This document shows positions 54,727 to 63,000 of a stretch of DNA of 64,000 nt, piece after piece. The notes under the pieces are model-generated. The model saw only the letters and a list, made by a program, of their open reading frames with translations. It had not been told where the DNA came from and searched no databases. The stretch covers positions 1-64,000 of the forward strand of contig CAKZKU010000227.1 in assembly GCA_937124545.1 (NCBI GenBank). Reading direction: 5' to 3'. The position numbers and the translations under genes are program-made. Positions within the stretch are counted from its first letter, which is position 1; each line of letters opens with the position of its first letter. The stretch comes from an uncultured Microbacteriaceae bacterium (GTDB lineage: Bacteria > Actinomycetota > Actinomycetes > Actinomycetales > Microbacteriaceae).

Positions 54727-56223
54727 ATGAAGGTTCTTGTCACCGGTGCCACCGGGTATGTGGGTGGGCGTCTTGTGCCCAAACTGCTTGAAGCTGGCCA
54801 CTCCGTCCGTGTGATTGCGCGCGAGCCTCACCGCCTTGACAACGTCCCGTGGAGAAAAGACGTCGACATTGTCCAGGGTGACCTCTTGAATGCCGCCGAC
54901 GTCCGTGCGGCGGTGGCAGACCAGGACGCGCTGTACTACCTCGTGCATTCGATGTCCTCGGCCGGCGATTTTGAAGAACTCGAGCGAACTGTGGCTAACA
55001 CTGTCGCCCAGGAGGCAGCCAGTGCCGGAGTGCAGCGAATTGTCTACCTCGGGGGGCTCCACCCGGATGGTCCGCTGTCACGTCACCTTGGCTCGCGCAA
55101 AGAGGTGGGGGATATTCTTCTGTCCTCCGGCGTGCCCACCATCGCGCTACAGGCCGGGGTCATCATTGGTTCGGGTTCGGCCAGTTTTGAAATGATCCGA
55201 CACCTCACCGAGGTTTTGCCCTACATGCCCGCGCCTAAATGGGTCCGCAACTTTATTCAACCCATCGCTATCCGCGATGTTTTGCACTACTTGGTCGCCT
55301 CGGCGACGCTGCCCAAAGAAGTCAACCGAGCTTTCGACATCGGTGGGCCCGATGTTTTCCGTTACGGGCAGCTGATGAATGGCTACGCGCTTGAGGCAGG
55401 TTTGAAGCAACGTCCGATCGCATCACTACCGGTCCTCACGCCGTGGCTGGCATCACAGTGGGTGAATCTCGTGACGCCTATCCCACGGGCTCTTGCTGTG
55501 CCCATCATCGAATCTCTCCTGCACGATGCCGTTATGAAGAATCACGACATCGATGCGGTCATTGCCCCACCGAAAGAAGGGCTCATCGGTTACCGGCGAG
55601 CGGTCCGGTTGGCTCTTGCCCGGATGAGAAGTGGGGAGATGGAGACTTCCTGGCGAAATACTCCGGTGATCGGAGCGCCCGCCGACCGTCTTCCTTCTGA
55701 CCCCGAGTGGACGGGTCACACCGTCTACACGGATACCCGGGAGTTTGCTTCGCGGGCGGATACCGATTCGCTGTGGAAAGTTGTGGAGAGCATTGGCGGA
55801 GAAAACGGCTGGTACTCGCTACCCGTGGCCTGGGCGGCCAGGGGCTGGTTAGACAAGCTGGTTGGGGGAGTCGGTCTGCGCAGGGGCCGACGGGACTCGG
55901 ACTCCCTGGTGATTGGCGATGCGTTGGACTTCTGGCGCGTCGAAGAAATCGACCACGGTCGTTTCCTGCGACTTCGCGCCGAGATGAAGCTTCCCGGGCT
56001 GGCGTGGCTAGAGTTCACGGTGTCTCCCGGTGCCGAGGGCGGCAGTGTGTTGCACCAGCGGGCCATCTTCTTCCCGCATGGCTTGGGCGGCCGACTCTAT
56101 TGGCTCGCGGTGATGCCTTTTCACGGAATTGTGTTTGAGGGAATGGCGAGCTCGATGGCGCGGGCTGCTGAGGTGCTCTCCGCAACCCGTGAGGCCAAGC
56201 AGCTTCAGAACGCGGTACACTAG
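54727..56223 (+). CDS. NAD(P)-binding SDR protein with DUF2867 domain
   Basis: A 498-residue two-domain protein. Residues 1-290 form an atypical SDR/NmrA-like Rossmann domain with VTGATGYVGGRLVPKLLEAGH, then ALYYLVHSM and YLGGLHPDG. Residues 330-490 form a DUF2867 (SRPBCC-like, lipid/steroid-binding fold) domain with RFLRLRAEMKLPGLAWLEF. The family is common in actinobacteria; its reaction is unknown. ATG 54727 is preferred to TTG 54721 because of the 6-nt promoter spacing. Confidence 0.9.
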   Translation: MKVLVTGATGYVGGRLVPKLLEAGHSVRVIAREPHRLDNVPWRKDVDIVQGDLLNAADVRAAVADQDALYYLVHSMSSAGDFEELERTVANTVAQEAASAGVQRIVYLGGLHPDGPLSRHLGSRKEVGDILLSSGVPTIALQAGVIIGSGSASFEMIRHLTEVLPYMPAPKWVRNFIQPIAIRDVLHYLVASATLPKEVNRAFDIGGPDVFRYGQLMNGYALEAGLKQRPIASLPVLTPWLASQWVNLVTPIPRALAVPIIESLLHDAVMKNHDIDAVIAPPKEGLIGYRRAVRLALARMRSGEMETSWRNTPVIGAPADRLPSDPEWTGHTVYTDTREFASRADTDSLWKVVESIGGENGWYSLPVAWAARGWLDKLVGGVGLRRGRRDSDSLVIGDALDFWRVEEIDHGRFLRLRAEMKLPGLAWLEFTVSPGAEGGSVLHQRAIFFPHGLGGRLYWLAVMPFHGIVFEGMASSMARAAEVLSATREAKQLQNAVH

Positions 56224-56362
56224 AGACACATCCTCACCACCGGCGCGGTTCCCGCCCGGGTCTGGTTGAAGGTGTCGGCCTCACTCAGGGTGAGGCACCG
56301 CGGTATCTGGGTGGAGTTGAGTGGCTCCCTTTACCTCACTCACATATTTCCCAAGGAGAAAA

Positions 56363-58495
56363 ATGGCCCCACAAGGCCCCCCAAGAAGTTCGTCGCGCTC
56401 TGGTTCCACCAAGCGCGGCCGCAAAAAGCCTCTGGATGATGAAGGCATCATCCCCGTCCTGGCGCGCGCCGTGCGCGAAGTGGAAGCTGCTGCTTCCCGG
56501 GGAAAAGTTGCTGGTCATAACCGAACCAAGTTTCAGGTCGCCGCGCTACTGGTTCGCGAAGAGCGCCAGCGCGCAAAGGAAGATCATGAGGCTTCCCCCG
56601 CCCACAAGCAGGAAGCCCTGAAGCGACTGGATGGTTTGGCCGCCATCATGGCAAAAACCGCCGCTAAAGACACGACCCTTATTGCTCTTCTCGCACCCGA
56701 AGCCAAGGTGTCCGAGGCGGCCAAGAAAATGCGCCGGGACTTCCTCGTGCAATCCGGTGCTGTTCTTGCTCCAGAAGACCTGATCATTGTTGATGAGGCT
56801 GTTACGCCGGCGCCAGAAGCAGCAAAGCAGGTGGTGCCAGCATCTGTTCGGCAAGCACAGCTTGCGAACCCCTTCTTGGCACCCGATTTTGCGGCCTACC
56901 AAAAACCGCAGGCCGCGGCCGAGGGCCTCTTGATCAACTGGGAGTTGATTGAGCCGCTGTTTCGGGCGTTCGAGCAGGGTACCGGAGGCGGGGTCGCCAG
57001 TATGGAGCTCCCCAGCGGGACGGATGTTCACACACCGGGAGGTGTTGACCTCATGGTCCACCAGGCCGACTTTGTGGAGAGTGCCCGCCAAGGTCACCGA
57101 GCATTCTTACTGGCAGATGAGCCGGGGCTTGGTAAAACTGCTCAGGCACTGATGGCAGCAGAAGCCTCGGGGGCTTTCCCCCTGCTGGTGGTTGTTCCCA
57201 ACGTGGTGAAAACGAACTGGCTTCGCGAGGTTCACCAGTGGTTGCCAGGCCGCCGACCGACGGTTGTTCACGGGGATGGATTAGAGCTCAACGCTTTCAG
57301 CGATGTGTTCATTGTGAACTACGACATTTTGGATCGCCATGTCGGGTGGCTGTCCAAGTTCGATTTCCGCGGAATGGTCGTGGATGAGGCCCACTTCATT
57401 AAGAACAAAGATTCGCAGCGCTCCAAAGCTGTTCAAGCCGTCGCAAAGACGATCAAAGCGCGCCTGCGTCACCCACTCTTGGTGGCGTTGACGGGAACAC
57501 CGTTGATCAATCAGATCGAAGATTTCCGCATGATTTGGCAATTCTTGGGCTGGATCGATGAGAAAAAGCCCACCCAGGCGCTTATGGCGAAGTTGGAAGC
57601 CATTGGGTTGACCCCGGTGGAGCCTGGCTTCTTCTTTGAGGCCCGCAAAGCGGTTATTTCCATGGGCATCGTGCGCAGACGCAAACAAGATGTCGCTAAG
57701 GACATCCCCGCCAGGCGTGTGGCAGACATCCCGGTCGAACTCGATGGCGATCTGGGTCGATCAATTGTGGATGCTGAGCGCAAGCTCGTTCTGCGGCTAC
57801 TGGAGCGCTATGACCGCGTCATTGCTGCACGAGGCACTGCCTCCGACGGCATCGATGAGGATTTGGTTCGTCTGGTCGCCTCGTCGGAGGTTGAGGAAAC
57901 CACCTCGGATGACTCCGGTGACAACGTGTTCACCCTGGTGCGAAAAATTGGTAGCGCCAAAGCCATCATGGCCGCTGACTACACCGCCCAGTTGGCGCGC
58001 AACGTCGGCAAAGTGGTGTTCTTTGCCAAGCACATCGATGTCCTGGATGCCGCCGAGGCCCATTTTGCTCAGGTTGGAGTGAAAACCACCTCGATTCGGG
58101 GTGATCAGAGCTCTGCCCAGCGACAAGCTGCCATTGATGCGTTCACTGAGGACGATGACGTTCAAGTCATCGTGTGTTCACTGCTTGCTGCGGGTGTTGG
58201 GGTGAACCTTCAGGTCGCCTCCAACGTGGTCCTCGCTGAACTGTCGTGGACCAGTGCGGAGCAAACCCAAGCAATCGATCGGGTCCACCGGATTGGTCAG
58301 GAACTGCCGGTAACCGCGTGGCGGATTGTTGCAGCGCAAACCCTGGATGCACGAATTGCCGAGCTCATCGACGAAAAGTCCGGCCTTGCGGCTCGGGCAC
58401 TCGATGGGGAAGAAGCGGACGTCGGTGTGGAAACAACGATGCAGGTCAGCGCGCTGATTGCTCTGCTCACTCAGGCGCTGGAGGCCAGAAGTTAG
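56363..58495 (+). CDS. SNF2-family helicase-like ATPase
   Basis: A 710-residue superfamily 2 DNA translocase. After a basic start and about 215 residues with no known domain, the SNF2 core shows LADEPGLGKTAQAL (Walker A), VDEAHFIKN (DEAH), ALTGTPLINQ, VVFFAKHIDVL, LLAAGVGVNLQVASNV and IDRVHRIGQ. It resembles the SMARCAL1-like bacterial single-subunit type. No nuclease or methylase neighbour suggests a defence system. ATG 56363 follows AAGGAG. The 139-nt upstream gap has a 7-bp hairpin (56278-56296) that may end the SDR transcript. Confidence 0.88.
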   Translation: MAPQGPPRSSSRSGSTKRGRKKPLDDEGIIPVLARAVREVEAAASRGKVAGHNRTKFQVAALLVREERQRAKEDHEASPAHKQEALKRLDGLAAIMAKTAAKDTTLIALLAPEAKVSEAAKKMRRDFLVQSGAVLAPEDLIIVDEAVTPAPEAAKQVVPASVRQAQLANPFLAPDFAAYQKPQAAAEGLLINWELIEPLFRAFEQGTGGGVASMELPSGTDVHTPGGVDLMVHQADFVESARQGHRAFLLADEPGLGKTAQALMAAEASGAFPLLVVVPNVVKTNWLREVHQWLPGRRPTVVHGDGLELNAFSDVFIVNYDILDRHVGWLSKFDFRGMVVDEAHFIKNKDSQRSKAVQAVAKTIKARLRHPLLVALTGTPLINQIEDFRMIWQFLGWIDEKKPTQALMAKLEAIGLTPVEPGFFFEARKAVISMGIVRRRKQDVAKDIPARRVADIPVELDGDLGRSIVDAERKLVLRLLERYDRVIAARGTASDGIDEDLVRLVASSEVEETTSDDSGDNVFTLVRKIGSAKAIMAADYTAQLARNVGKVVFFAKHIDVLDAAEAHFAQVGVKTTSIRGDQSSAQRQAAIDAFTEDDDVQVIVCSLLAAGVGVNLQVASNVVLAELSWTSAEQTQAIDRVHRIGQELPVTAWRIVAAQTLDARIAELIDEKSGLAARALDGEEADVGVETTMQVSALIALLTQALEARS

Positions 58496-58498
58496 AAG

Positions 58499-58696
58499 CT
58501 AGAAGCGCTGACCGCAGCTTCTGTTGCCACACACCCATTTGACTTCGGGGTCATCCGCGATACTGGCAAGGACGATATCCCCCAGTCGCTCGGCCACCAG
58601 CATTTCCTGGGAGGGAATACCAAAGATCAGCGGTGTGCTCTGCTTTTGGTTACAGGCAGGACAGAGTGGGGGTAAATCGTCGAACAAATCGGTCAT
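58499..58696 (-). CDS. small zinc-ribbon-like protein
   Basis: A 65-residue protein with PPLCPACNQK near the start and WVCGNRSCGQRF at the end, two paired-cysteine knuckles that should form a zinc ribbon. Function unknown. ATG 58696 is chosen because GGAGGAAC directly precedes it. It lies downstream of the Pr6Pr gene on the same strand and its stop is 3 nt from the convergent SNF2 stop. Confidence 0.72.
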   Translation of the reverse strand: MTDLFDDLPPLCPACNQKQSTPLIFGIPSQEMLVAERLGDIVLASIADDPEVKWVCGNRSCGQRF

Positions 58697-58749
58697 GGTT
58701 CCTCCGGCCGGAATGAGAGATAACCTCACCATCCCAGGAACCACTGACA

Positions 58750-59442
58750 CTACGATTCAAACAGGTTGGCGGGAACCAGCCGATAGTGGATCCGGTTCAC
58801 CATCAGCACTGCTAGCGCCATCATTCCCAGCGTGACGGTTATGACTCCGATGTAGATAGCGACGAGGGCGGGAGACGCCGCGTTGGCGAGGTCCAGGCGT
58901 GGGTTCACGTACCACCCGGTTACTTGGCCAACCGTAATAGCGCCGATGATCCACACCGGTGGGTAAAGCGAGCTGACAAAAGGCACCCATCGGGGAATTC
59001 GGGCTCTGAGCGGGTTGAAAACCCAGTCCAGCACCAAGTAGCCGGGAATGATGAGATGGAGCACCAGGTCTGGCCAGGCGAGCGTGGCTACGGTTGCGTT
59101 CACCGGTGTTGGGGAGAGCAGAGTCGTGTGGGTGATGAGCACCGCCAGCGCGTTAAGGACAAGAAAACTCCGAACTGACGCGACTTTTTTGGTATCCCGC
59201 CGGCCGCTGAACCCAGCGAGGCCGGTGAGCAAGAGTCCCACAAAGCTGATGAACGCGAATTGGGTGGAAAAGTAGGACACAAATTCCAGCGCGGAGAACT
59301 GTTCCCGGCGAACCAGATCGATAATTTGGGCCCCAAAGGCGATCGCCAAAGTCAATGCGGCGAGGAGAGAGAGGAAACCGGTGACCATCCGCAATCGCGG
59401 GGTCCGATCGGCTTGGGGCAGGTCTTCAAAAGTCTCTCGCAC
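58750..59442 (-). CDS. Pr6Pr-family integral membrane protein
   Basis: A 230-residue protein with six predicted membrane helices. It has the family segments YFSTQFAFISFVGLLLTGL, PDLVLHLIIPGYLVLDW (His in a helix) and SSLYPPVWIIGAI. Related to the AIG1/FAR-17a-like hydrolase fold, but activity here is unproven. The GTG start has TAGCCT exactly 6 nt upstream; divergent to the Nudix gene. Confidence 0.85.
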   Translation of the reverse strand: MRETFEDLPQADRTPRLRMVTGFLSLLAALTLAIAFGAQIIDLVRREQFSALEFVSYFSTQFAFISFVGLLLTGLAGFSGRRDTKKVASVRSFLVLNALAVLITHTTLLSPTPVNATVATLAWPDLVLHLIIPGYLVLDWVFNPLRARIPRWVPFVSSLYPPVWIIGAITVGQVTGWYVNPRLDLANAASPALVAIYIGVITVTLGMMALAVLMVNRIHYRLVPANLFES

Positions 59443-59448
59443 GCTTCG

Positions 59449-59454
59449 AGGCTA
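59449..59454 (-). promoter_or_regulatory. -10 hexamer TAGCCT, leaderless type
   Basis: On the minus strand TAGCCT is followed by CGAAGC and GTG at 59442. Confidence 0.6.
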
Positions 59455-59495
59455 ACAAGGAAACGCTCACTTGCCAGCGACGAAGCAGCACCCCG

Positions 59496-59501
59496 TAGCC
59501 T
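59496..59501 (+). promoter_or_regulatory. promoter TTGCCA-N19-TAGCCT, leaderless type
   Basis: TAGCCT lies 6 nt before the GTG at 59508, and TTGCCA at 59471-59476 lies 19 nt further upstream. Confidence 0.6.
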
Positions 59502-59507
59502 GGAGAC

Positions 59508-60014
59508 GTGTTTGACGTCGCTGTGGTGTATCTGATGAGAACCGACGAAGCGTCACCCCAAGTGCTGCTGGGGGAGAAATTGACGGGGCTCGGTCGGGGG
59601 AAGCTTGTGGGCCCCGGGGGTAAAAGTGAGGGTTCAGAAACCCCGCGCGAAACGGCGGTTCGGGAAGTCTGGGAGGAAGTGGGAATCACCATTGACCCCG
59701 CAGATCTCGAGCCTCTGGCCGTCATCGAGTACCCCTTTATTGACCGAGCGGAGCTCTCGCAGCGCTCTCACGCGTTCATCGCCCGGACCTTTGAGGGCGA
59801 GCCACGCCGCTCCAGCGAGTTGGACCCGCGCTGGTGGGACATCGCTGAAATCCCTTTTGATCGGATGTGGTCAGACGCTGCGTTGTGGTTGCCCCGAGCG
59901 TTTGCCGGGGAGTTTCTCGAAGCCACCTTCGCCATCGGTCACGACAACAGCGTCGTCAATGCTTCGACCACCTGGTCGCGCTCAGCAGGAACTAACCCAA
60001 GTTTTCTAGGCTGA
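59508..60014 (+). CDS. Nudix hydrolase (MutT-like)
   Basis: A 168-residue Nudix protein. The box runs from GGKSEGSET to REVWEEVGI with all conserved Glu residues; GKLVGPGGK precedes it and WWDIAEIPFDRMW follows, as in 8-oxo-dGTP diphosphatases of the MTH1/MutT class. Substrate inferred. Transcript predicted leaderless from GTG 59508. J-domain gene follows after 18 nt. Confidence 0.88.
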   Translation: MFDVAVVYLMRTDEASPQVLLGEKLTGLGRGKLVGPGGKSEGSETPRETAVREVWEEVGITIDPADLEPLAVIEYPFIDRAELSQRSHAFIARTFEGEPRRSSELDPRWWDIAEIPFDRMWSDAALWLPRAFAGEFLEATFAIGHDNSVVNASTTWSRSAGTNPSFLG

Positions 60015-60032
60015 GGGGCGAAAGGGGCTTGC

Positions 60033-60932
60033 GTGGTGTCGAAGTTTGAGGCGTACACGCTTCTTGGGGTGTCACCCGGAGCGTCAGATGATGAGCTCAA
60101 ACGCGCCTATCGCAGGGCCTTGCGTGAGTCTCACCCGGACCATGGGGGAACAGCTGAGCGTTTTGCCCAGGTGCAACAAGCTTGGGAAGCTCTCAGTGAA
60201 CCGGATTCACAGCCGACAGGCTCCTCGCGGGTGCCCCGGCGAGAGGGTGGGGCCCGTCCCTCAGCACCCCGCAGCGCGGGAGCAAAATCTCACGGCCACC
60301 CGGGGGGTTGGTTCCGCGAGCGCTATGGCCTTCTCGTGCGCGAGTGGTTGGGGCGAGGGGTAGAAGTCGACAACGTTTTCGATCCCGCAATCCTCGAGCG
60401 AGCTCCCTCGGATATCCGCCATATTTTGACAGCGGCGATTGCCGAAGAGGACACCGCCAAAGAGCTGACTGAGCTGGGCCCAGCGTTTGAAGTGTGGCAC
60501 GACGTCCTCGTTGAGGGATCGCGCGATCAGGGCGCTCAGAAAATTGACCACGTGGTGTTGGGGCCCAGTTTGCTGTGGGCGCTGCAAAGCGAAGACTGGG
60601 GGCACCCCGTTGAGGTGCAGAAGGGTGATCTCACCAGCGCGGGAGTGGGCCCCAAAGAACGCCCGATGAAAGAACTCTCGCAGATGGTCAAGAAACTCCA
60701 GCGGGGGCTCGGTGTTAAGTTCAGCGCCATCGGCTACGTGGTCTCCGATGACCACACGTCGGCCCCGGTGCTGCCGGTCGGGTCCCGGGGCAGGCTTCCG
60801 GCTGAGCTCATCGCGCGCTCTGCGCTTGTCGGGCATCTGAGCGACGATCTCGGGGGAGGGTCCACCTCGCTGGTCGGAGACGACCTCTTCCCGCTGCGCC
60901 AGCGCCTTCGGGCCGGTATTCGCTTCGTTTAG
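60033..60932 (+). CDS. J-domain protein with NERD-like C-terminal region
   Basis: A 299-residue protein. Residues 5-55 are a DnaJ J-domain with the HPD tripeptide (ALRESHPDHGG), so it should stimulate a DnaK ATPase. After a Pro/Ser/Arg linker, residues 150-260 resemble the nuclease-related NERD fold (AQKIDHVVLGPSLLWALQSEDW, then EVQKGDL). NERD enzymes usually carry ExK after the second strand; here it reads QSED, so cleavage activity is doubtful. GTG start with AAAGGGG upstream. Stops interlock with the RecB-like nuclease gene (TTAG at 60929-60932). Confidence 0.8.
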   Translation: MVSKFEAYTLLGVSPGASDDELKRAYRRALRESHPDHGGTAERFAQVQQAWEALSEPDSQPTGSSRVPRREGGARPSAPRSAGAKSHGHPGGWFRERYGLLVREWLGRGVEVDNVFDPAILERAPSDIRHILTAAIAEEDTAKELTELGPAFEVWHDVLVEGSRDQGAQKIDHVVLGPSLLWALQSEDWGHPVEVQKGDLTSAGVGPKERPMKELSQMVKKLQRGLGVKFSAIGYVVSDDHTSAPVLPVGSRGRLPAELIARSALVGHLSDDLGGGSTSLVGDDLFPLRQRLRAGIRFV

Positions 60933-62584
60933 CTCTTGGCGGCGGAAATAAGCCAGTCGCGCAGCGCGAGCGTGGAGAAGCAGTCAATTTCGTTGTAGTG
61001 CAGGATGCTCTGCTTGAGTGCCGCAGCCTCCTCGGTTCGACCCGCAGCGGTGAGGTCCCGGTACTGGGCGAACGCGACCACTGATTCACCTCCGCCGGCA
61101 ATACCGGTGCGGACGCCCTTGTCCAAGTAGACGGCTTCGAGGGCTTTAAGACCGTAGCTGCCGAGACCCACCACGAGCCCTTTCGTGACAATCGGAAGGA
61201 GATCACACAGCAGATCATCCAACAGCTTGGTGACCGTCGCGTGGTGGGTGTTGTGTCGGCCCACGAGGTGCTTTAGTTTGGTGCGCTCATAGGAGGCGTA
61301 GTGGAAAACCCGCAGGTCGGGGTACTCGACAAGCCGCTGCTCGAGAAGTTCGCAAAAGCGTTGGAGGGCGAGGCCTTCCTCCACAAAGTCCTCCGCCCAG
61401 ATGCCGAGAAAATCCGGGTTGTCGGATCCGGGGTTGATGTTGTTCCCCCAGACGCCAAAGAGGTATTCGATGCCGAAGCGAGGTGGCGAACCAACCCCGC
61501 TCTCGGTGACGGGTACACCCGCCTCATCCCACTCCTGGTAGGTCGGATCTCCCTCAAAATCAAAGAAAAGGTCGCCCGGGTTCGGTGGGGGAACCTGCGC
61601 GAGGACGGAGTGAGAGAGAACCTCCCACTGGGGTCGAGACCCGGGGTTGTCGAGTGTCGCCCGCTGCATTTTTGCTTGTCGACGCAATCGCTCGAGAGTG
61701 GACGCCCCCACCCCGCTGACCGAGGAACGCAGAGATTCCGGGGTGCTTTCTGCGAGTTGCTCCATCGTGGTGATTCCGGCGAGCCGCAGTTTGCTGCGTT
61801 GGGTGGTGCTGAGCTTGTAGACCTGAAAAAGGTCGTCGTGGTCGAGAACCGCCTGGTGGCAGGCACTACACCCGGGTTTGCCACACGCTGGATAAAGGTC
61901 GCTTCCCCACTCCACGGGGTCGGTGTGATCTGAGCGCTCCTGAATGAGGTGGATGACCAGCTCGCGGAGGTGCTTGTATTCCGACATCAGGTCGTCGACG
62001 GTGTGCACACTTGCTTGCCCATCGCCCAGGATCAGGCGAACCTCGGGGGAGGTGGCGATTCCTGCTTCGTGGAGCTGATCGGCGTAGGCCGCTAGTTGAA
62101 CGAGCGCGGAGTCTTTGGCACGCCGAGCGAGCTTGGTGTCCCACACTTCCCAGAGTGGCCCCTGGCGCACAACAAAGTCCGCAAACCCTTGAAAACCGAT
62201 CGACAGCTCCGCCTCGGGCAGTTGCGGTTGGAAAAACACGGCTTGGAACAGGGCATCAGCATCGGAGTGGAGCGCCACAGCGGTTGCATCACTCGCCGTT
62301 TGGATAGCTGCGCGCCAGGCGTTGGCTCCCTCGGAGTGTGGGGCACGGCTGTAGGGGATTTCGACCACCAGCGCCAGGGACTGTTTCAGGGTCTCGAGTG
62401 TGCGTTGTTCGTGTTCGAGGCCGAGCGCTGCCACCAAATCCATCATCGGATCGGTGATCTCCTGAAGAACCACCGGTTTGCCCAACTTCGCATCCACCGT
62501 GCGAGCAAGCTCCCACGGGCAGCGCGTATACGCGGTGAGATCGCTGGGGGAGATCACCCAGGCGCCGTCGTCGAGTCGCTGCAT
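60929..62584 (-). CDS. TM0106-family RecB-like nuclease, helicase-less
   Basis: A 551-residue protein of the TM0106 family. The N-terminal RecB/Cas4-like part has TRCPWELAR near residue 16 and WDTKLARRAKDSALVQLAAYAD near 145-170 (DxK plus Q-x-x-x-Y). A second cluster, ACGKPGCSAC, near 245 could complete a Cas4-type iron-sulfur site. The C-terminal part is an RNase H-like exonuclease (LFFDFEGDPTYQEWD, YHYASYE-like FHYASYERTKL, YNEIDCFSTLAL). Most relatives I know continue into an SF1 helicase and exceed 1000 residues; this one stops after the RNase H module. TAGGCT lies 6 nt before the ATG. Confidence 0.83.
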   Translation of the reverse strand: MQRLDDGAWVISPSDLTAYTRCPWELARTVDAKLGKPVVLQEITDPMMDLVAALGLEHEQRTLETLKQSLALVVEIPYSRAPHSEGANAWRAAIQTASDATAVALHSDADALFQAVFFQPQLPEAELSIGFQGFADFVVRQGPLWEVWDTKLARRAKDSALVQLAAYADQLHEAGIATSPEVRLILGDGQASVHTVDDLMSEYKHLRELVIHLIQERSDHTDPVEWGSDLYPACGKPGCSACHQAVLDHDDLFQVYKLSTTQRSKLRLAGITTMEQLAESTPESLRSSVSGVGASTLERLRRQAKMQRATLDNPGSRPQWEVLSHSVLAQVPPPNPGDLFFDFEGDPTYQEWDEAGVPVTESGVGSPPRFGIEYLFGVWGNNINPGSDNPDFLGIWAEDFVEEGLALQRFCELLEQRLVEYPDLRVFHYASYERTKLKHLVGRHNTHHATVTKLLDDLLCDLLPIVTKGLVVGLGSYGLKALEAVYLDKGVRTGIAGGGESVVAFAQYRDLTAAGRTEEAAALKQSILHYNEIDCFSTLALRDWLISAAKS

Positions 62585-62590
62585 ACCGCG

Positions 62591-62596
62591 AGCCTA
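62591..62596 (-). promoter_or_regulatory. -10 hexamer TAGGCT, leaderless type
   Basis: On the minus strand TAGGCT is followed by CGCGGT and ATG at 62584. Confidence 0.6.
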
Positions 62597-62614
62597 AGCG
62601 GTGCCCCCGACGGC

Positions 62615-62872
62615 CTAAATCAGATTGAGTTCGGTGAGCTTAGCGTTGAGAAGTGGGTTGCTGGGCTCGGTGAGAACCGATCCATCGGTGAAGGCCAGGA
62701 CCGGAATGTTGGGGCGCCCCGAGAGCTCAATAGCTTTGGCTTTATCGGCGTCGCTAGCGTCGACATCGTGATACTCGAACCCGACCCCGTAGTGCTCCAA
62801 AAGCGCTTGCGCGCGAACACAGTCGCCACACCAGCTGGCGCCATAAAACTGGATGGGTGCTGTCTCTGCCAT
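62615..62872 (-). CDS. glutaredoxin/mycoredoxin-like protein
   Basis: An 85-residue thioredoxin-fold protein with the redox motif SWCGDC near residues 11-16, RPNIPVLAF (cis-Pro) and a C-terminal helix. CxxC with the small size fits mycoredoxin-type proteins that work with mycothiol in actinobacteria. ATG 62872 follows GAGG and a good spacing; a GTG at 62884 would add four residues. Confidence 0.88.
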   Translation of the reverse strand: MAETAPIQFYGASWCGDCVRAQALLEHYGVGFEYHDVDASDADKAKAIELSGRPNIPVLAFTDGSVLTEPSNPLLNAKLTELNLI

Positions 62873-62953
62873 GGGGTACCTCACTCGTAGTCGAAATCGT
62901 GTCGATAGCGTAACAGCGGCACCCGAGCGCCTGTGAATCTACCCTCAGGCTCC

Positions 62954-62959
62954 TAGACT
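62954..62959 (+). promoter_or_regulatory. -10 hexamer TAGACT upstream of aspA
   Basis: TAGACT would give aspA a leader of about 35 nt with GAAGGGG as ribosome-binding site. Confidence 0.5.
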
Positions 62960-63000
62960 GACGAGCGTCGAGAGTATTTCTCACACGAAGGGGCGCCATC

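Noticed and set aside
56363-62584. A new defence island formed by the SNF2 ATPase, J-domain/NERD protein and RecB-like nuclease
   Set aside because: The genes lie on different strands, are separated by ordinary Nudix and membrane-protein genes, have their own promoters, and show no transfer marks or typical defence partners. I keep the single oddities but not the island.
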